Translations under genes and position numbers: made by a program
Part shown: piece by piece, positions 32,801-46,957 of the stretch
Layout: each line of letters opens with the position of its first letter
Position numbering within the stretch: position 1 is the stretch's first letter
The notes under the pieces: generated by a model
What the model was told of the DNA's origin: nothing
Databases searched by the model: none
Seen by the model: only the letters and a program-made list of their open reading frames with translations
Source: Neoceratodus forsteri
Taxonomy: Eukaryota; Chordata; Ceratodontiformes; Ceratodontidae
Length of the DNA stretch: 64,000 bases
Direction: 5' to 3'
NCBI GenBank assembly: GCA_016271365.2
Contig: CM057453.1
Location: forward strand, 501,183,001 to 501,247,000

Positions 32801-34980
32801 CCCTTGGCATATAGATCATAAAAATAATTTTAAGAAAACATAATGTTGTTCCATGTTTTGTTCTGTTTCTACTCCATGTCCTCTCTGTTTGCTGACATCA
32901 GGTTCTGCATAGTCCACATTGAGGCTGTGTTCAGCTTTCCAAGCAACTAACCACCACCTCCTAGTGGCTCAGAAATGTCCTGGTGACTGTGGCAATGGAA
33001 CAAGTTTAAGAAATTAACGAAAAATATATTTCACAGCTTTAGATGAGCCTGGAGAAACCAATTGAAAGGGAGCGGACTATTAGCACAGCAGCTGAGGAAC
33101 CACTTTCCATTCCGCAGAGACCCGCATTCCTGTCCAAAATTTGGGATGCAAAGTTGGTCTGGCATGAGGAAGATGGAGCATGCCAGAAATCTCTCTCCCC
33201 CTCCCACACACACACACACACTGCGGCACTTCCCCTGGCACCTCTGGGACCTTGGTGAAGAAGTGTTGCAAAAGGGAGCGAAGTGGCATCCCGGTAGTGC
33301 AGAGATAATGCTACCTCTCTCTCTACACCGGTGACCTGCATTTGGGAATAAGCACAGATCATCGTGGGCCAGCCAGGGGAAGGAAGGTGATGTATCCCAT
33401 GGATGGCTCTCATTCTTTAGGAGGGAGAAGTGTCTACCTCACCCGCCGATTGTCACCTAGTGGAGGTTGGGTGACAGCATGATGGGGGGACACTGCAGAT
33501 GCAGGGTTGGGCCGTGGCTGACACCAGCAATGATATATACATATACAGGTGGGAGCCATGAATGTCCTGCATGGGGCATCCCAGGGTAGGGAATTACAGG
33601 GGAAGAATTCAGGCAGCCAGTAGGACAGATAATGCCACACCTGCCTCTCACTTCCACAGTTGGGCTTCTGGGTTGGCTTCTGGGGTTCATCTCCACATTG
33701 GGTAGATGGATAAGAAAGGATGAAGCTGCCAAGAAGTTGTAGGCAAATCTTGCCTGGGAGCAATGCAGAGGTGGTGCTGTGGGGCTTCTAGGAGTTTCAG
33801 GAAGGCAGGTTTGAAGAGACTTGACAGGACAGGTGATGCTAGTGATGGTTAATGCAGGTCTCTGCCAGTAAGTGCCAAGGGGCAAAAATGGAATAAAAAA
33901 AATGGACAGTGGTGAATATGGCTCTGTCTGACCACCTGAAAGGGGAATTTATGGGAGGAAAGAAATAGAGATGGAGGTTCATACAGATGACATGTTCACC
34001 CTGCCACCACACCTTACCAGGCTGCTGTGGCCTTCAGTCCACACTGCTGTCTAAGAGGAGCTCACCCTGGTTTGCCCCTAAGATTTCAGGGAGTGCTTGC
34101 CTGACCCTTCAGGCTGGAATGAAAAGTAAGTGTCTAACAGGCATCTAACCTCTGTCAAGATCACCCAGTCCAATGCAGTGGGTCCCTGAGAGGGAACGAT
34201 ACGGTGTCAGAGGAGGACCCCACCAGGGGGAGGGTTCACTAAGTTTGACTGAGACAAAAAAGGAACAAGGGGCACTCAGACAGAAAGGTTTGCTAAGAGA
34301 GCACGGCTTGGCAGTGCACTGAGGGAAGTTCTAGCTCAAATTATAGAGGAAAATGCAGGTCAACATGTTTTGTTATTAAAAAAATAATAATAACAGGTAT
34401 GATAAATATGTGTGTTAGTCAAAAATGGGCTTCATGTAAAAGAAAAAGGCTGTGTTGCTGCTGTAAAATAAGACAGGTCACAAAACATAAAAGATTTTAC
34501 ACTGAGAGAAAAATTGCTGGACAGCAGCTATCTACAGACAGAGGACCTGATAGAGGTTGGCCTGACATACTCCTCTAACTCAGATGCACAGTGGTCCTGT
34601 CTCATCATATTTTAACCATGCTTGGGCAGGTGACATGGGAGAAGTCCCTGAGACTCACATGAGCAGACAAATGAGTTCCATCTAGCTGGAGTTTTTGGCC
34701 ACACTGAGGATATTATTTGATGCACCCCAAGGACAGTTTTGTATCTTAGGTTTGGCGGTCATCAGCTCAAACATGTCTCGTATTAGCCACAGTCTATGTA
34801 GGGATAAGTACCAGGGCTAATACAAGTAATGCTTGAGGTTCTGTACCAGCTGACACAAACTTATGAAACTGCTCCATTAAAATCACTGGAGTGAGCCAGC
34901 ACTAAATTATCAATTAAAACATGACTTTCAGCAAAAAAAAAAAACAAAAAAAAAAACACTTTACCTTGTTTACTTAAAGA
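32801..34980. other. Unassigned stretch before the giant Harbinger
   Basis: Contains a short (CA)n at 33,207-33,222, a possible SINE-like stretch around 33,280-33,400 (not secure) and an A-rich run at 34,934-34,960. ORFs on - at 33,434-33,885 have no known motif. No gene recognised. Confidence 0.4.
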
Positions 34981-34986
34981 TCAGGG

Positions 34987-35489
34987 GCAGGATTCTTAAA
35001 GGAAAAAGATGCTGGAAAATTCCTCAAATACCCAAAAATGGTGCGTCTGCGGGAAAAACAAGGGAGTTGTGCTGTGGCAAATGCACAAAACTCCCACAGC
35101 TGCAGCAGAAAAGAACTGGAGGTTGCGGGAAAACCGCAGCTGTAGAACACACGCAGGGAGCTGAAACCCACATAATGCTATACTCAGACATGGAATTCCC
35201 GCAGCTGAGGAAAGAATGTTGCACAAATGCTACTTCACAGAAACAGTGGAGTAGGATGCCCTGCCGAGAACAGAAGTGAACCACCAAACAAACATCAATC
35301 AAGCTGTGTGCAGGCAACAGCAACCATGTGGGAAAAGGCAATATAAGGACATGTGAGTGCAGCACACACAGAACACCACACAGAACAAACCTAGAAGAGA
35401 AAGAACAACACCAGAGGGCCACTGGCAGTGTAGCCAGAGGCACAGTGTACTGCCTAACAGTGTGTGACACAGGAGCAGGCCAAAGAAAA
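34987..35489 (+). promoter_or_regulatory. Left subterminal and promoter region of the giant Harbinger
   Basis: Repeated words around CCGCAGCTG occur in both orientations: GCGGGAAAAACAAGGGAG (35,057), CTCCCACAGCTGCAGCAG (35,091), TTGCGGGAAAACCGCAGCTG (35,124) and AATTCCCGCAGCTGAGG (35,193). A TATA-like GGCAATATAAGGAC lies at about 35,337, roughly 150 bp upstream of the transposase ATG. Such repeats fit binding sites for the element's Myb-like protein; not tested. Confidence 0.45.
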
Positions 35490-36252
35490 ATGGACACCAG
35501 TGACAACATGCCACTGGGTGCATGGTACCACCACATGCAGAGACAAAGGTGCAGACAACCGGAGGGAGAATCTTTGCAACCACATGCAGGAAGGGAGGAA
35601 CGTGAACATGGGGTACAACATAGGCAACCTGCCAGATGACACTACCGCCACAGGCTGGCATACAAAGACCTCACAGAAGAGCTGTGCATAGCCAGATACA
35701 GGCTAAACAAGGCTGCCATAACTGACCTGTGCAATGCAGTGCATGACAAGCTGCAGAGCAAGACACACAGGGGCCATGCACTCACAGTGGAGGCAAAGGT
35801 GACAGCCTCCCTGTGTGTGCTGCCAAAAGGCACATTCCAGACACCAACAGGGGACACCACTGACATGAGCTAAACTGCAGTGTCACGGTGCCTAGAACAG
35901 CTCCTGAATGCCATTGTACCAAAGGCACATCAGTACATCAGGTACCCACTACAGGCACAACAGCAGCAGGAGGAAATGGAAAGGTTCTATGCTATGGCAG
36001 GATTCCCAAGAACATTGGATGCAATAGACTGCACACATGTAGCAATCAAGGCACCCACTGAAAATGAGGCAGCATATGTGAATCGCAAGGGGTACCACTT
36101 CGTCAATGTACAGGTTGTGTGCAACAGTGACTGCCAGATCCTGGATGTGTGTGCATGGCTCCCTGCATCGTGCCATGATGCCTACATCCTGAGGCAGAGT
36201 ATGTTGTGCAACCTCTTCGAATGGGGAGACATACAGCAAGGATGTCTGATTG
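35490..36252 (+). pseudogene. Giant Harbinger transposase, exon 1 (HARBI1-type)
   Basis: N-terminal and central part of a DDE nuclease that would cut and join element ends. The ATG at 35,490 (MDTSDNMPLGAWYHH) is the first in a frame open to the donor except for TGA at 35,637 and TAA at 35,871. It has the helix-turn-helix-like RYRLNKAAITDLCNAVHDKL, and MS-x-TAVSRCLEQLLNAI where x is the TAA. LDAIDCTHVAIKAPTENEAA carries the first catalytic Asp (about 36,029), GYHFVNVQVVCNSDCQILDV follows, and WLPASCHDAYILRQS carries the second Asp. It ends QQGCLIG at ATTG|GTAAGT, phase 1. The missing residues DSGYP continue in phase at 47,607. Both stops look like single substitutions. Confidence 0.85.
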
Positions 36253-39200
36253 GTAAGTACACATCTGGGTTATGGTGGCCAAAAGGAACATAGCACAGGA
36301 AAGGAACGGGGAGCACAACCACCCATGATGTGTGTAGTGAAGTATTGGGACCGACTGAGCAGGGGGCATATGCCAGTGCAGAACATGTCCATAAACACAG
36401 TACACGTGTATGACATGTCACGAGACAGAGGAAGCCAATGAGAAACCATGGTTGGCAGCTGGAGCAACCATGGGCACAGTAATGGCCATGGCAAACAGTG
36501 GTGATGTGAACAATGGCAGGAGACACACAAAAGCAATACACAGGTGCAGAGCCAGGCATGTATGTGTGTGACATATGCATGACACACACCACCAGTACTG
36601 ACAGTCGTCCACAGTGTGCCAAGACAGTGTCACAGAGGGACAGACCCCACAAGTGCACAGTAGGAGACAGAGACTGAACCAGGCCAATGGCAGCCTGCCA
36701 ACAGACAATGGGAGCACAGCCGCCATGTAGCACCATAGGGAGAACATGTACCAGTGAATACCAGGAATGGGCAACAAGGGAAGTGGCAGGAGATGGCAGT
36801 GGACAATGGCCACCCAGAATACAGAATGATACAGGACAATGTGCAAGATAGAAGAGCAGAAAAGGACAAGGGGAATATGGGGATGGAGAGGACAGCAATG
36901 TGGTGCGTGGGACAGTGAGTGTGTGGCAGGAGTCAGATGAAGGTGCATAGTGATTGGCACACTGCAGTGGGCAGAGTGCCATGTGTCTCACACAGGGAGC
37001 AGTGCCATGACAGCAGCAGTGCAACGTCACCAGCTGTGACAGTGTGCACCAGCAAGACTGCAGTCTGAAATGGAGCTACATGATACAAAGGCCTGTAACA
37101 GTGTGAACCTGCCACACAGTGTGGGACACAGGGGCAGAGACATGGACATGCCAAACTGACACCAATGGTGAAGAATATGGCATCTGGACATAGATGCCAA
37201 CCAGTGGGGGTGAATGCTTGTGGTCCATACACAGCATGCAACACCCTAGCAGTACGGGGATTGGGAAATGAACAAAGCACAAACCAGCAGTGGGACCATG
37301 AGGCGGGAATAATGTTGAGCAGAAGGAGGTGACACAGTGCCACAAGCCAGTCGGTCACGACTGTAGGATGCTGAGATGCAAATACTGGGCAAGACCTTTG
37401 GGAGACTGGTGAGCAACATTGCACCATACAAGCAACAGGAGAGGATACACATGGACACACCACACAGACATGGGGACAATGACCATGGAAGGACAGGGAC
37501 AGAGCACAGACTATGCATGGTAGCCTGTCACAGATAGCACAGGGTGGCCAGCACATGCCCAATGATGACAGGAACATGGACCTGTACATGCACCCCCATG
37601 AGGAGTGAAGGGAGGGACAGGATATGATACAGGGACAAGTACCCAACATGGAGGTATGGGGCACAGGTACCCAAGCCATCACAGTGAACAACACAGACCA
37701 GGGGAACAGAGCATGGGGTGAGGTGTGAGGGATGATGTAACAGAGGAAGTGGGGGCATGAATAGCCACACCAAAAGGGACATGGACCACCTAAACACCCT
37801 GTCAGAGGACATAGTGTGGCACCTAACAGTCACAGGTGACATGACTCCATGTGGTACACAAGAGGGGTGCCAAGAAAACTAGGTCAAGGGTGGACAGAAC
37901 AGTAACACACCAGACATGGCACACACAACACAACCCGACTACACTCTGATGGGCCTAGTGCCATCACTGCAGGTAGTGTCCATGTATCAATGCAGCCATC
38001 CTGTGCAAAACACAGTGTAACCACAGTACTGGACAGCGGACCACAACAGTGCATGTGCAGACCACACAATGGCACACAGGCAACAGTAGCAATGAAGTAC
38101 CATCATGGTGAGACACAGAAACATATGCACAACCACCATCCCACATGTACATGGTGCAGACATACCTGTGAGCTGAAGGCAGAGGTATAGCTAAGGCTGG
38201 CCTGCTGCACAGGATGCATGGACCACACCATTAGTGCACAGGCACATACCAGCCACAATGGTAACACATCTGAACCCACCACTGGTTCACATACAGACAC
38301 AGCTGAGCATGAACAATCCAGTCGCAGTGACCCAAGAGCAACACATGTAACATACAGCGGTACACAACATCAATAGGACAACAGCAGAGGACTGGCAGTG
38401 GATATGTGCACATGCCTGCACATGATACCCATGTGCCACCACACAGTGTCATAAAACAACACATGCCATCATGTGTCAGCTAAGTATGGCCCAGAACTGT
38501 CTGGAATGTGGATATCAGGAATGCAGTACACACCATGTGATGATTCACAGCAACGGCACAACATACTGAACATAAGCCATGCCTGTGACTGTAGGATGGC
38601 ATGTGAAGTATAAACAAGCCAGGCACACATGCAGTAATGTCACAGTCATGTTGTGGAGAGCAGATGCATGTACCCTGGCAATGTAAGACAATGCAAACCC
38701 ACAATGACATGCGCAGATACAGGACGAAGCCACTGCCCCCCCATGCAGTCAGACAGTACCACACCACTGAATACCTGCCGTGCTGCAGACCCACACGGAA
38801 CATACAGTGTACCGTGCCTGTGGCACAGACAACATAGGTTAGTGCACCAGTGGGACATGTGTGTCATGGATGTGGTATCCATGTCACAATGTCACACACT
38901 CCCCTAATGGCACAGGTAAGCAATATGGCACAGGACAGTGTGTGCACAAATGGCAGTAGCCATGTCATGTGTGGTGGGACACAGGCACAGGTGAGTGAGG
39001 GAGGTACACACATGTTGAAATGCCACTGAAGAAGTACACCCTCGAATGCTACAGTGTGAGTAGTCAATGGAGGTATATGGAAGGCACGTGTCAAAGTGTG
39101 AAGTTATGTGAGCTGGCATGGTGGCATGAAGGGTTGAGGTGGTGGATGCCATGCACCACGGAATGTGGCAGCCCATGTATGGATATGGACATGGGTTGCC

Positions 39201-40789
39201 AGGGGACAGCATGAGAGGGTAAGCAGGTAGCAACTGCAGATAGCCCTCCACACCCCGGGGGAGGCCAGTGGGTGTGCTCGGGATCCTGGTGTGCCCCAAT
39301 GGAGATCGGGGATACTACAGTACAAGCCTGCAAACAGTGAAGGGTGGAGTGTTGCAGCCACCAGCAGGGTTGCAGTGCGCAAATGTGTCATTGCATGCTG
39401 CGACACCAGGGTGGTGGACACACACATAGCAAAGAGCCAAGATGCCTGCTGTGGCTGTGTGGCGCAAAAGGGGGCACTAGTAGCAGACTCACACCCTAGG
39501 GCAGGCACAGTGCTAATGACAATGCTGAAGGCACCATCCTGATGCCATGGCAGTGCCCTTCCTCAGTAGATTTGCAATGGGATGGCGGGACACCCTGGAT
39601 GCTGGGTGACTGAACTGGCAGTGATGTTGGGTGGTAGGAAAGCTGGCAGCATGTGAGCAGGCTGGGAGTGAGAGGCCATGGTTGAACTACAATGGGAGGA
39701 TGCACAGGATAGTAGAGTGATACATAGATGTGAGGATATCAGTTACAGACAGGGGTGCAGGGATGTGTGTTGCAAATGTCACATGACACGTGGGTACCAT
39801 GCTGTAGTGACACACATGCACCACAACCAGTACATGAAGGGTAGGGGATCAGAGGACAGCAATGGCCACTGTACAATGGGTAGGCACAACACAAGATGAT
39901 GTGTGTATGGTGACAAGATCACACTGAGGGAAGAATGTCAGCCCGGTGAAGCACATTGCACACCACAACGGCTGAGTACCTGACAAACAACGGCCCACCA
40001 GGAATGATACACTGCTGACATGCATGTGTGCGCCTGTACACAGTCAGAGCCAGGAGGTGCAAGAACAAGGACAGGGCACAGACATACATGTACCCGCACA
40101 CAACACAGAGCATGGCAACAACACAGTAGGAATGAGGCACAACATGCTGGTAGTGATAGGTGGAAATATAGAACCTGTGTGCTGCCTGCTGTGGTGCAGG
40201 ACTGCATGTACACCACACATGACATGTGCAAAGGACATATGACCAACAGCATGGCATGGACCACTAGTTACACAATGGACACACGTGGATGGTACATCCA
40301 CAATGTGCATAAGACACATGTGAATGGCATTCCACAACAGTATGGTACTGCAGGATAGAACCAACATTACATGACGTGCCATATACAATGAGGTATCTTG
40401 TGTGTGACAAAACGTAACCCACAATGGAGTAGGATACAGCAATGTAGTGTGATCCAGCAAAACAACAGGATGCCCCAACCATGTATACACCCTGGTGCTG
40501 AAAGGGTTGCAGGTCACTAAAGGGGAAAGGCACCCAGGAGACCTGGTGGACACTAACAAGAATGGGTTGGGGCTGCAATGAGGAGTGAACAGATGGCAGC
40601 TTGCTTCACTAGGGGTAGTACTGTTAGGAGCAGGAGGGGTATCCATAGCTGTACACCAGCCCGATTGGACCATACATAGAGTACAGTGTGCAATGGTTGA
40701 TGCCTTACCCGTATAGGGGCATCCTGCCCCCTGCATGGGTCTGGGGAGTGCACACCACATGGCCCAGGTCAGGGGTGTTCTGACATGTG

Positions 40790-41165
40790 TGGAGCACCTA
40801 GGGGAGCACATCCTGCCCACGCCTGAGGGGAGCAGGGTCAGGGGGGACATGATGGAGGTATATGTCTACCCACAACAGAGTGATTAAGGTAGGCCGGGAT
40901 GTGAACCAGGGGTGCACGGAGGGGGTACACACCACAGGACACAGCTGGATGTAGGAACGGGGGGGACTACGGGGGAAGAGGGTGGGGGTACATCACACAG
41001 AGCATGGTGGATCCATGGAATGCACTGCCCAGGGTGCTGGTATAGGATGCTACTGTGGCTGTGTTCGAGTGAGGCCAGGATGGGGATAGGCAAGGGGTTA
41101 TCATGTGGAAGGCCACCTGGAGGCTGGGTGATGGGGACCATAGAACAGTGGTGGGTGGCAGCCAG
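40790..41165 (+). mobile_element. Highly decayed CR1 3' fragment
   Basis: Translation shows EGSRVRGDMMEVYVY, the counterpart of the CR1 block [15 protein letters not shown], and later a WIHGMHCPGCW stretch parallel to the V-DAWNGLPEEV block. Much of it has drifted to the surrounding CATG-rich style. It lies inside the transposase intron. Confidence 0.5.
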
Positions 41166-44100
41166 ATAGTCATGGTATACATTCAGGGTGGAGAGGCATG
41201 AGCAGACGTGGTAGACCAAGGGGCCTACACCGCTGCTGTGTGGTGAGTTACTAGGTTGGTATGTAGACACCATTGTGTCATGTACTGCCTGTGTGCACTA
41301 CAACCATACAGCACCAAACAGCTAGCAGATACACTGGGTACATGCTACAAGTCATAGTAGTATGCATCTACTGACAATGGACCAAACTGGGAAAGGGGTG
41401 ACACATATCAGCAGCCTACATCAGCCACACTGGGGACACCTGCAACACTCCATGACAACCACCACCACGGCCCGCATGCAGTAGTCAAGTACAACCTGAA
41501 TGCACTCACTCTGCATCCCATGTGAGACTGCCACAGTCAACAGCACAAGCGACACACAGACCATCCACATACTGTGTGGTGCCACACATGTATATGCCAT
41601 GGGTATGTGCATCCCCCCCCCACACTGGCAGCCTGTGCTGCATGCCCTGCGGCCCATCACTGTGTCAAGGGACCATCCTAGCATCCAACAATACACGTAC
41701 CAGCAATGTACTGGAAACACACGGAGCACAGGGCCACTGTGCCCACCACACAGTACGTATTGGAAGTGCACTGTGTGGCCATCCCATATGTGCCTGCTGG
41801 CTGCAGCATAGTACACACTCCTATCTGATGATGCACAACTGTCATGGACTGACTTATGTTGCTACCTGGGGTCCACTGACACATACACAATGCAACTGCA
41901 TCATTATACAGGGTGCTGTCCATGTGCCGCCACAGGGATCATGTGGGGACCAGTGGTCTGGATGCACCTGCAGTATCGGTCGGGCCCCATGTGAATAGTC
42001 TCCACATGGTGCAACAGCACATACCAGGACACACACCGTGTGCAGGGATGTGTTGCACATGACAGACACTGGTCCTGAGAGGCATACTAACAGACCTGGG
42101 TAACCACCGGGGACCACAAATGTCACCCTGACATGTGTACACACACAGTGCCCATGACATGTCTGTGCCCTGCCCCCTGTAGGCCACCCGACCATCACGC
42201 CATCACCCACCCAGGTCGCCCCATGTGACACATGTTCCATGTGTGAGGACCACACGCCCCTGAGTACAGGACTATTGGACACATGCTGTGAGTGCTGTCG
42301 ATCCCCCATCATCCATGGACACACCCCTATGTATGACCGCACACCTGTGTTCATGTGCATCCATCCCACCCTGTCAATTACCTAGCTGTCCCATAACCCC
42401 CACCCCCATGCCCGGTCCATGACACAGCTGTCTGGATGCCAGTCTGGCTGTCACATACCCTGTACCACCATGGCCACCATCATGGTCCACCCTATGGCAT
42501 CACCCAAGTACTGCATCCTCGGATGCACCGTACACCCCACCACCTGCCCACGTCCCCCATGCACCCCTAGCATAGCTGAATGGCCAACTGTGGCTATCAC
42601 GACATACAACATTCCCAGGTACATGTCCCAGTGGTACATGTCTGCATGGGTGTACTGTTCAGCTACATGTGCAGCCATCCCTGGGAGGTTGGCCCTACAG
42701 CAGCAGCTCCATCTGTCCATCACCCATTATGGTGATACATGGCCCCCTAGTTGGTGTACAGGGACATGGGCCAGTAGTGGGTGGTACTGTTGGCACCATG
42801 ACACATACAGGAGGTGGTGTTGCGCACTCCCAGCAGGCGACTAGGACACAGGCATGTCCCTCACACCATCACACATTCAGGGTATGTGTACCGGTACGTC
42901 CGTACCTAGTTGCTGCACAGCACAGTGGCACCAGGTACCATTCCACCATGTCCCCAACATAGCCTGTAGACATGCCTGTGTGTTGCATGCCGTGACACAA
43001 TCCAACACAGCTAGTCCCACCCCACCCACAGTCACTGTAGCCACTGTCCTGCAACACCTTCCACTGTGAACTGTCACACATATCACCAGGCCCATCCCAC
43101 TGTGTCTGTGCCAAAGGGTGGGCCACAGGCACTGTATCCTACACCCGGAATCATGGCAATGGTCCCATATGGGCAACAGACTGGCAGCCCACACGCCGCT
43201 GATGAACATGTACACACATTCAGCACCTAGGTTGCACTCCCACTCCCACCTCCAGCACCTGCTCACCATGTACCAGGTGATAGCCCACAATAGATGGCAC
43301 ATCACACATCTGGTGTTGTGCGTGCATAGTATGTGCTATGACCACAATGTCCTGCTGCACACCTGCACAGAGTGGCAGTGGTTTGGCTGTAGATATGCAT
43401 GCACCCCCCCCAGCAGTTGTGACAACAATGAGCCGTAACCAATCCCGTCCACCCCACACACATGCCACACCAGTGGTCCCACCCTGGGGCACTCACCTGT
43501 TGGGGGGGAGGAGGGCATATGTAGCTACTGACTGTGGAACCCCTACCCACCAGCCGGACCTGTACCCTACCACCCTAGGTGTACAGTCATGTGTCTCCCT
43601 AGAGCACAAAACCCATATAGGAACAGCTCCCCCCATGCCTGCCCCAACATAGCATGGCCCCTGTGAATGGCACAGTACCGGACTACTGTGGACCCCTGCA
43701 CATGCATATCACATGCCTGATGTAATGGCACCGGTCCCACTGCCAGTGGTTGGTCCCCCTTCACAGGCCACCCCACCACACAATATGATGTGCACCTATA
43801 CACATACACATGGGGCAACCGTGCCCTCAGGGAGCCTCCCCAACAGCCATACATGACTGGTACTGCCTGCATATACCCCCCCCCATACATTGAAATGCAA
43901 GGTAAATGTTACTCATGGCGTTGGTGTGCAACGGTCACTGGCTGTGGTCTCTGTGCAGCACCTGCAGCCTCCACCTGCCTCTGGCTGGAGCGTGTCACCC
44001 TGACACTGGACACACCTGTGTGGGGGAAGCATAACACTCATCACAATATATCCATGATGGCCCATGCTGAACATCACCTCTACCCCACAACATTGACTGA

Positions 44101-45331
44101 TGCTGATGTGGTACAGTTAACAACATGATACATAGCTGTCACTGCTGGGTGCTGACTGTTGCCAACACAACACACAGGTATGTGCATAGGACATGGTCAG
44201 GTGACACACCATTGTAGCTACACAACCCATGTGGTGGCAGCACAGGCTACTGATGGATGATAGGTGACTGCCACCATGACCCTTGTGTTCACTGGAAGTG
44301 GGACTGCATTTTTACTGCATAGCAGGGACAGTATGTAGGCATGTGCACACGATCCATACGGCTATGCATGCCTGCACTGTTGAAGGTTGACAGCTGTGGC
44401 CTTGCAGTTGCAGCACATGTGCTGTACCATATGGCCACTGCTGTCCATTGCACCACACTGTACCACATCGAGGCATGTGGTGTTGTAAAACCACACACCA
44501 CCAGAACATGCATAACTCGACAGGCCACAGCCAAGACACAGCAGTATGGTGCCAGCCAACCATGTGTCTGAATGTGACAATGATGGGCAGTACACCATGT
44601 AGTCATGCTATCCTACACGTCACCCATCACATGTGACCTTGTGACATGCACACTGGGGTGAGCCGTGACACACTGACAGACCTGTGCCAGCTGTTCTGCT
44701 TGTACAGAGTACTACAGTGTCTGTGAGCAATGTTGATGACACGGGCTGGGTGACATGCTTGGACTGTCCATGGGCGGTCTGGTGAGTGCATGTCTGATCA
44801 TCATCCACACCATGACATGTTCCGGGGTGTGGGGGTGGACCATGTAGCGTACCACCATCATGGCCTGTCTGTGAGCCACTGTGCCAGATGCATGATGTAC
44901 CCAGTACCATCCAGGACATCTAATGACACAGCCCAGCACCACTGCATGTAGCACACACCACAGTACTGGCATGCACCTCCCCTGTCCATGGCACCGGTGA
45001 CTTGCTACACCACACATGCAGTCCTGTGACTGTCAGTAGGGGGTGTCATGGCTCTGTGGGCATGGCCTGGATGTAACAGTACAGTATCACACCGTGGGTG
45101 TGGGGCACTATACACTGGACAAGGGGTCATGCAGACATGCAGTGCTGCGCCATCCAGGGCATGGCCACATGCACCATGCACAACATCCAGGGACACTGAT
45201 ACCAACCATGCATGGTTATAGTCTGCAGTCTGTGATACACTGTAATGATGCCAGTCACCATAATACGTGGACATGACACATGCTAGCACCATGCAGATAT
45301 GACATCACACATAACACAGCCATGTACTCAC

Positions 45332-45620
45332 CTTCAGCTGTCCCCTGTGCCTCCTGACGTTCTGGTGCCACCAGCCAGCACAATTGTGGCTCCCTCCACT
45401 CCACATCATTCCACTTGTGCTTTAACTGGGTCACAGTCCTGTGCACACCACTTGTCAGGTATAGGTTTCTGGCAATTGCTCACCAGACCCTGTCCCTCTT
45501 CTTGGGAGAATGCAGTACCCTCCCAGGTGCCAGCAGCATGGCTGCATGCTCCTTCATGAGGTCCAGCAATGCTGCTGTCTCTGCATTGCTGAAGTTGGGG
45601 GCCCTGACCCTCCCTGCCAT
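45332..45620 (-). pseudogene. Second Myb/SANT-like exon, antisense in the transposase intron
   Basis: First exon of a NAIF1/MSANTD-type DNA-binding protein. The ATG at 45,620 opens MAGRVRAPNFSNAETAALLD, helix 1 of the domain. LMKEHAAMLLAPGRV and KKRDRVW-x-AIARNLYLTS follow, where x is a TGA, then TVTQLKHKWNDVEWREPQL, the recognition helix. The exon ends GAAG|GTGAGT at 45,332/45,331. No second exon was found downstream. Its domain differs clearly from the Myb domain at 63.2 kb. It may be a third gene of the giant element or the partner gene of a separate nested Harbinger that ends near 45.9 kb. Confidence 0.72.
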
Positions 45621-45739
45621 AGTCTGCTGCCTGTTACAGTGACTGTACAAAGTTAGTTATGGCACAGATTGACACACCCTTCCAGCAGGCTTCACACAAC
45701 TCAGTGGAATTCTGTGCAGCACATGCACATGTTCCCAAG

Positions 45740-45890
45740 CGTGCATGACACGTGACTGTAAAATTCATGCACATGCGCTATTTCCACAGTGAAATCACGC
45801 ATATGTGTGAAATCCACAGCTAATTCACGCATGTGTGTGGACATGGCAGCCATTGTCACGCACGTGCGGTAAATCCATGGAAATGTCCCA
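45740..45890. promoter_or_regulatory. Cluster of CACGCATRTG-type subterminal motifs
   Basis: About 120-270 bp upstream of the 45,620 ATG, a ~30-bp motif recurs four times: CATGCACATGCGCTATTTCC, CACGCATATGTGTGAAATCC, CACGCATGTGTGTGGACATG and CACGCACGTGCGGTAAATCC. It resembles the CACGTGCGGAAT block at 63,951. Position and form suggest transposon subterminal binding sites and possibly an element end. Confidence 0.5.
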
Positions 45891-46241
45891 CACGGGCTGT
45901 AAGTCCTTGTTTGCCCATCATCTGCAGCAGCAATGGCCTATGATGGTGCATTGTCCTGCAGGCATACCCATGACAGCAACCCCCATCCCCATCCTGTGGC
46001 CACCTGTGTGTGTGGTGTCAGCATCACTGACATGGACACGTGTGCATGCAGTGGTGCACATATCCATGCTACACCCAGGGTGTAACAACAGTCACTGCTA
46101 CTGTGTGGCCATTGTGCATGTCTGGCACACTCACATCATGCCAGGCTAGGCCACGTTCCCCTGGGCCCGCAGCATCCAGCAGGTTGTGCCAATGTACAGG
46201 TGTAACAATGCCAGCTGACAGTACTCCATCACACCACTGTA

Positions 46242-46957
46242 CATAGAAACATAGAAACATAGAATTTGACGGCAGATAAGGACCGCTTGGCCCACCCAGT
46301 CTGCCCATTTCCCTACCTACTGGATAAGCTGAAGATCCTAGTTAACCAGCAGCCTACTTCTTTCTACCCCCACCCCCCAGAATTGCCTTATGACTATCCC
46401 ATGCATGCTTGAATTCCACCACTGATTTTGACTCCACAACCTCCTCCGAAGGCCATTCCATGCATCCACAACCCTCTCTGTGAAAAATACTTCCTAAATT
46501 ACCTCTGAGCCGCCCTCTATCTTCAAATTGTGCCTCTTGTTCTTGCACACCTTTTTTGAAAGATGCTACCCTCTTGACTTTGTTGATTCCCTTGAGGTAC
46601 TTGAAAGTTTCTATCATGTCCCCCTCTCCCTCCTTTCCTCGAGGCTATACATATTAAGCTCCTTAAGTCTCTCTTCATATGTCCTCCGGTGCAGACCCTG
46701 CACCATTTTAGTTGCCCTCCTCTGGACAGCTTCCATCCTGTCTATGTCTTTGCAGGAGATTGGGTCTCCAGAACTGCACACAGTACTCCAGATGGGGTCT
46801 CACCAGCTGTCTGTACAGAGGGATAATAACTTCCTGTTTTCTACTGGTGATGCCTCTCCCTATGCATCCCAGTATCCCCCCAGCCCTCCTTGCTGCCTTC
46901 TCACATTGCTTGCCCACCTTTAGGTCATCTGATATGACTACCCCCAGGTCCCTTTGT
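46242..46957 (-). mobile_element. CR1 3' fragment, well preserved
   Basis: Reads as the last ~715 bp of the CR1 at 18.9-24.0 kb, in reverse: CATAGAAACATAGAATTTGA at the 3' end, then the [25 protein letters not shown] and RDLGVVISDDLKVGKQ blocks, up to the point matching 23,290. 5'-truncated as is usual. It is much less diverged than the CR1 pieces at 54-57 kb, so it is a younger insertion. Confidence 0.88.

Noticed and set aside
33280..33400. Possible tRNA-derived SINE promoter
   Set aside because: Box A and box B could not be placed with proper spacing.
36182..37694. Long minus-strand frames of 180-282 codons
   Set aside because: Antisense to the transposase exon and intron. They are rich in Cys, His, Pro and Leu from ACATGG-type words, with no domain motif.
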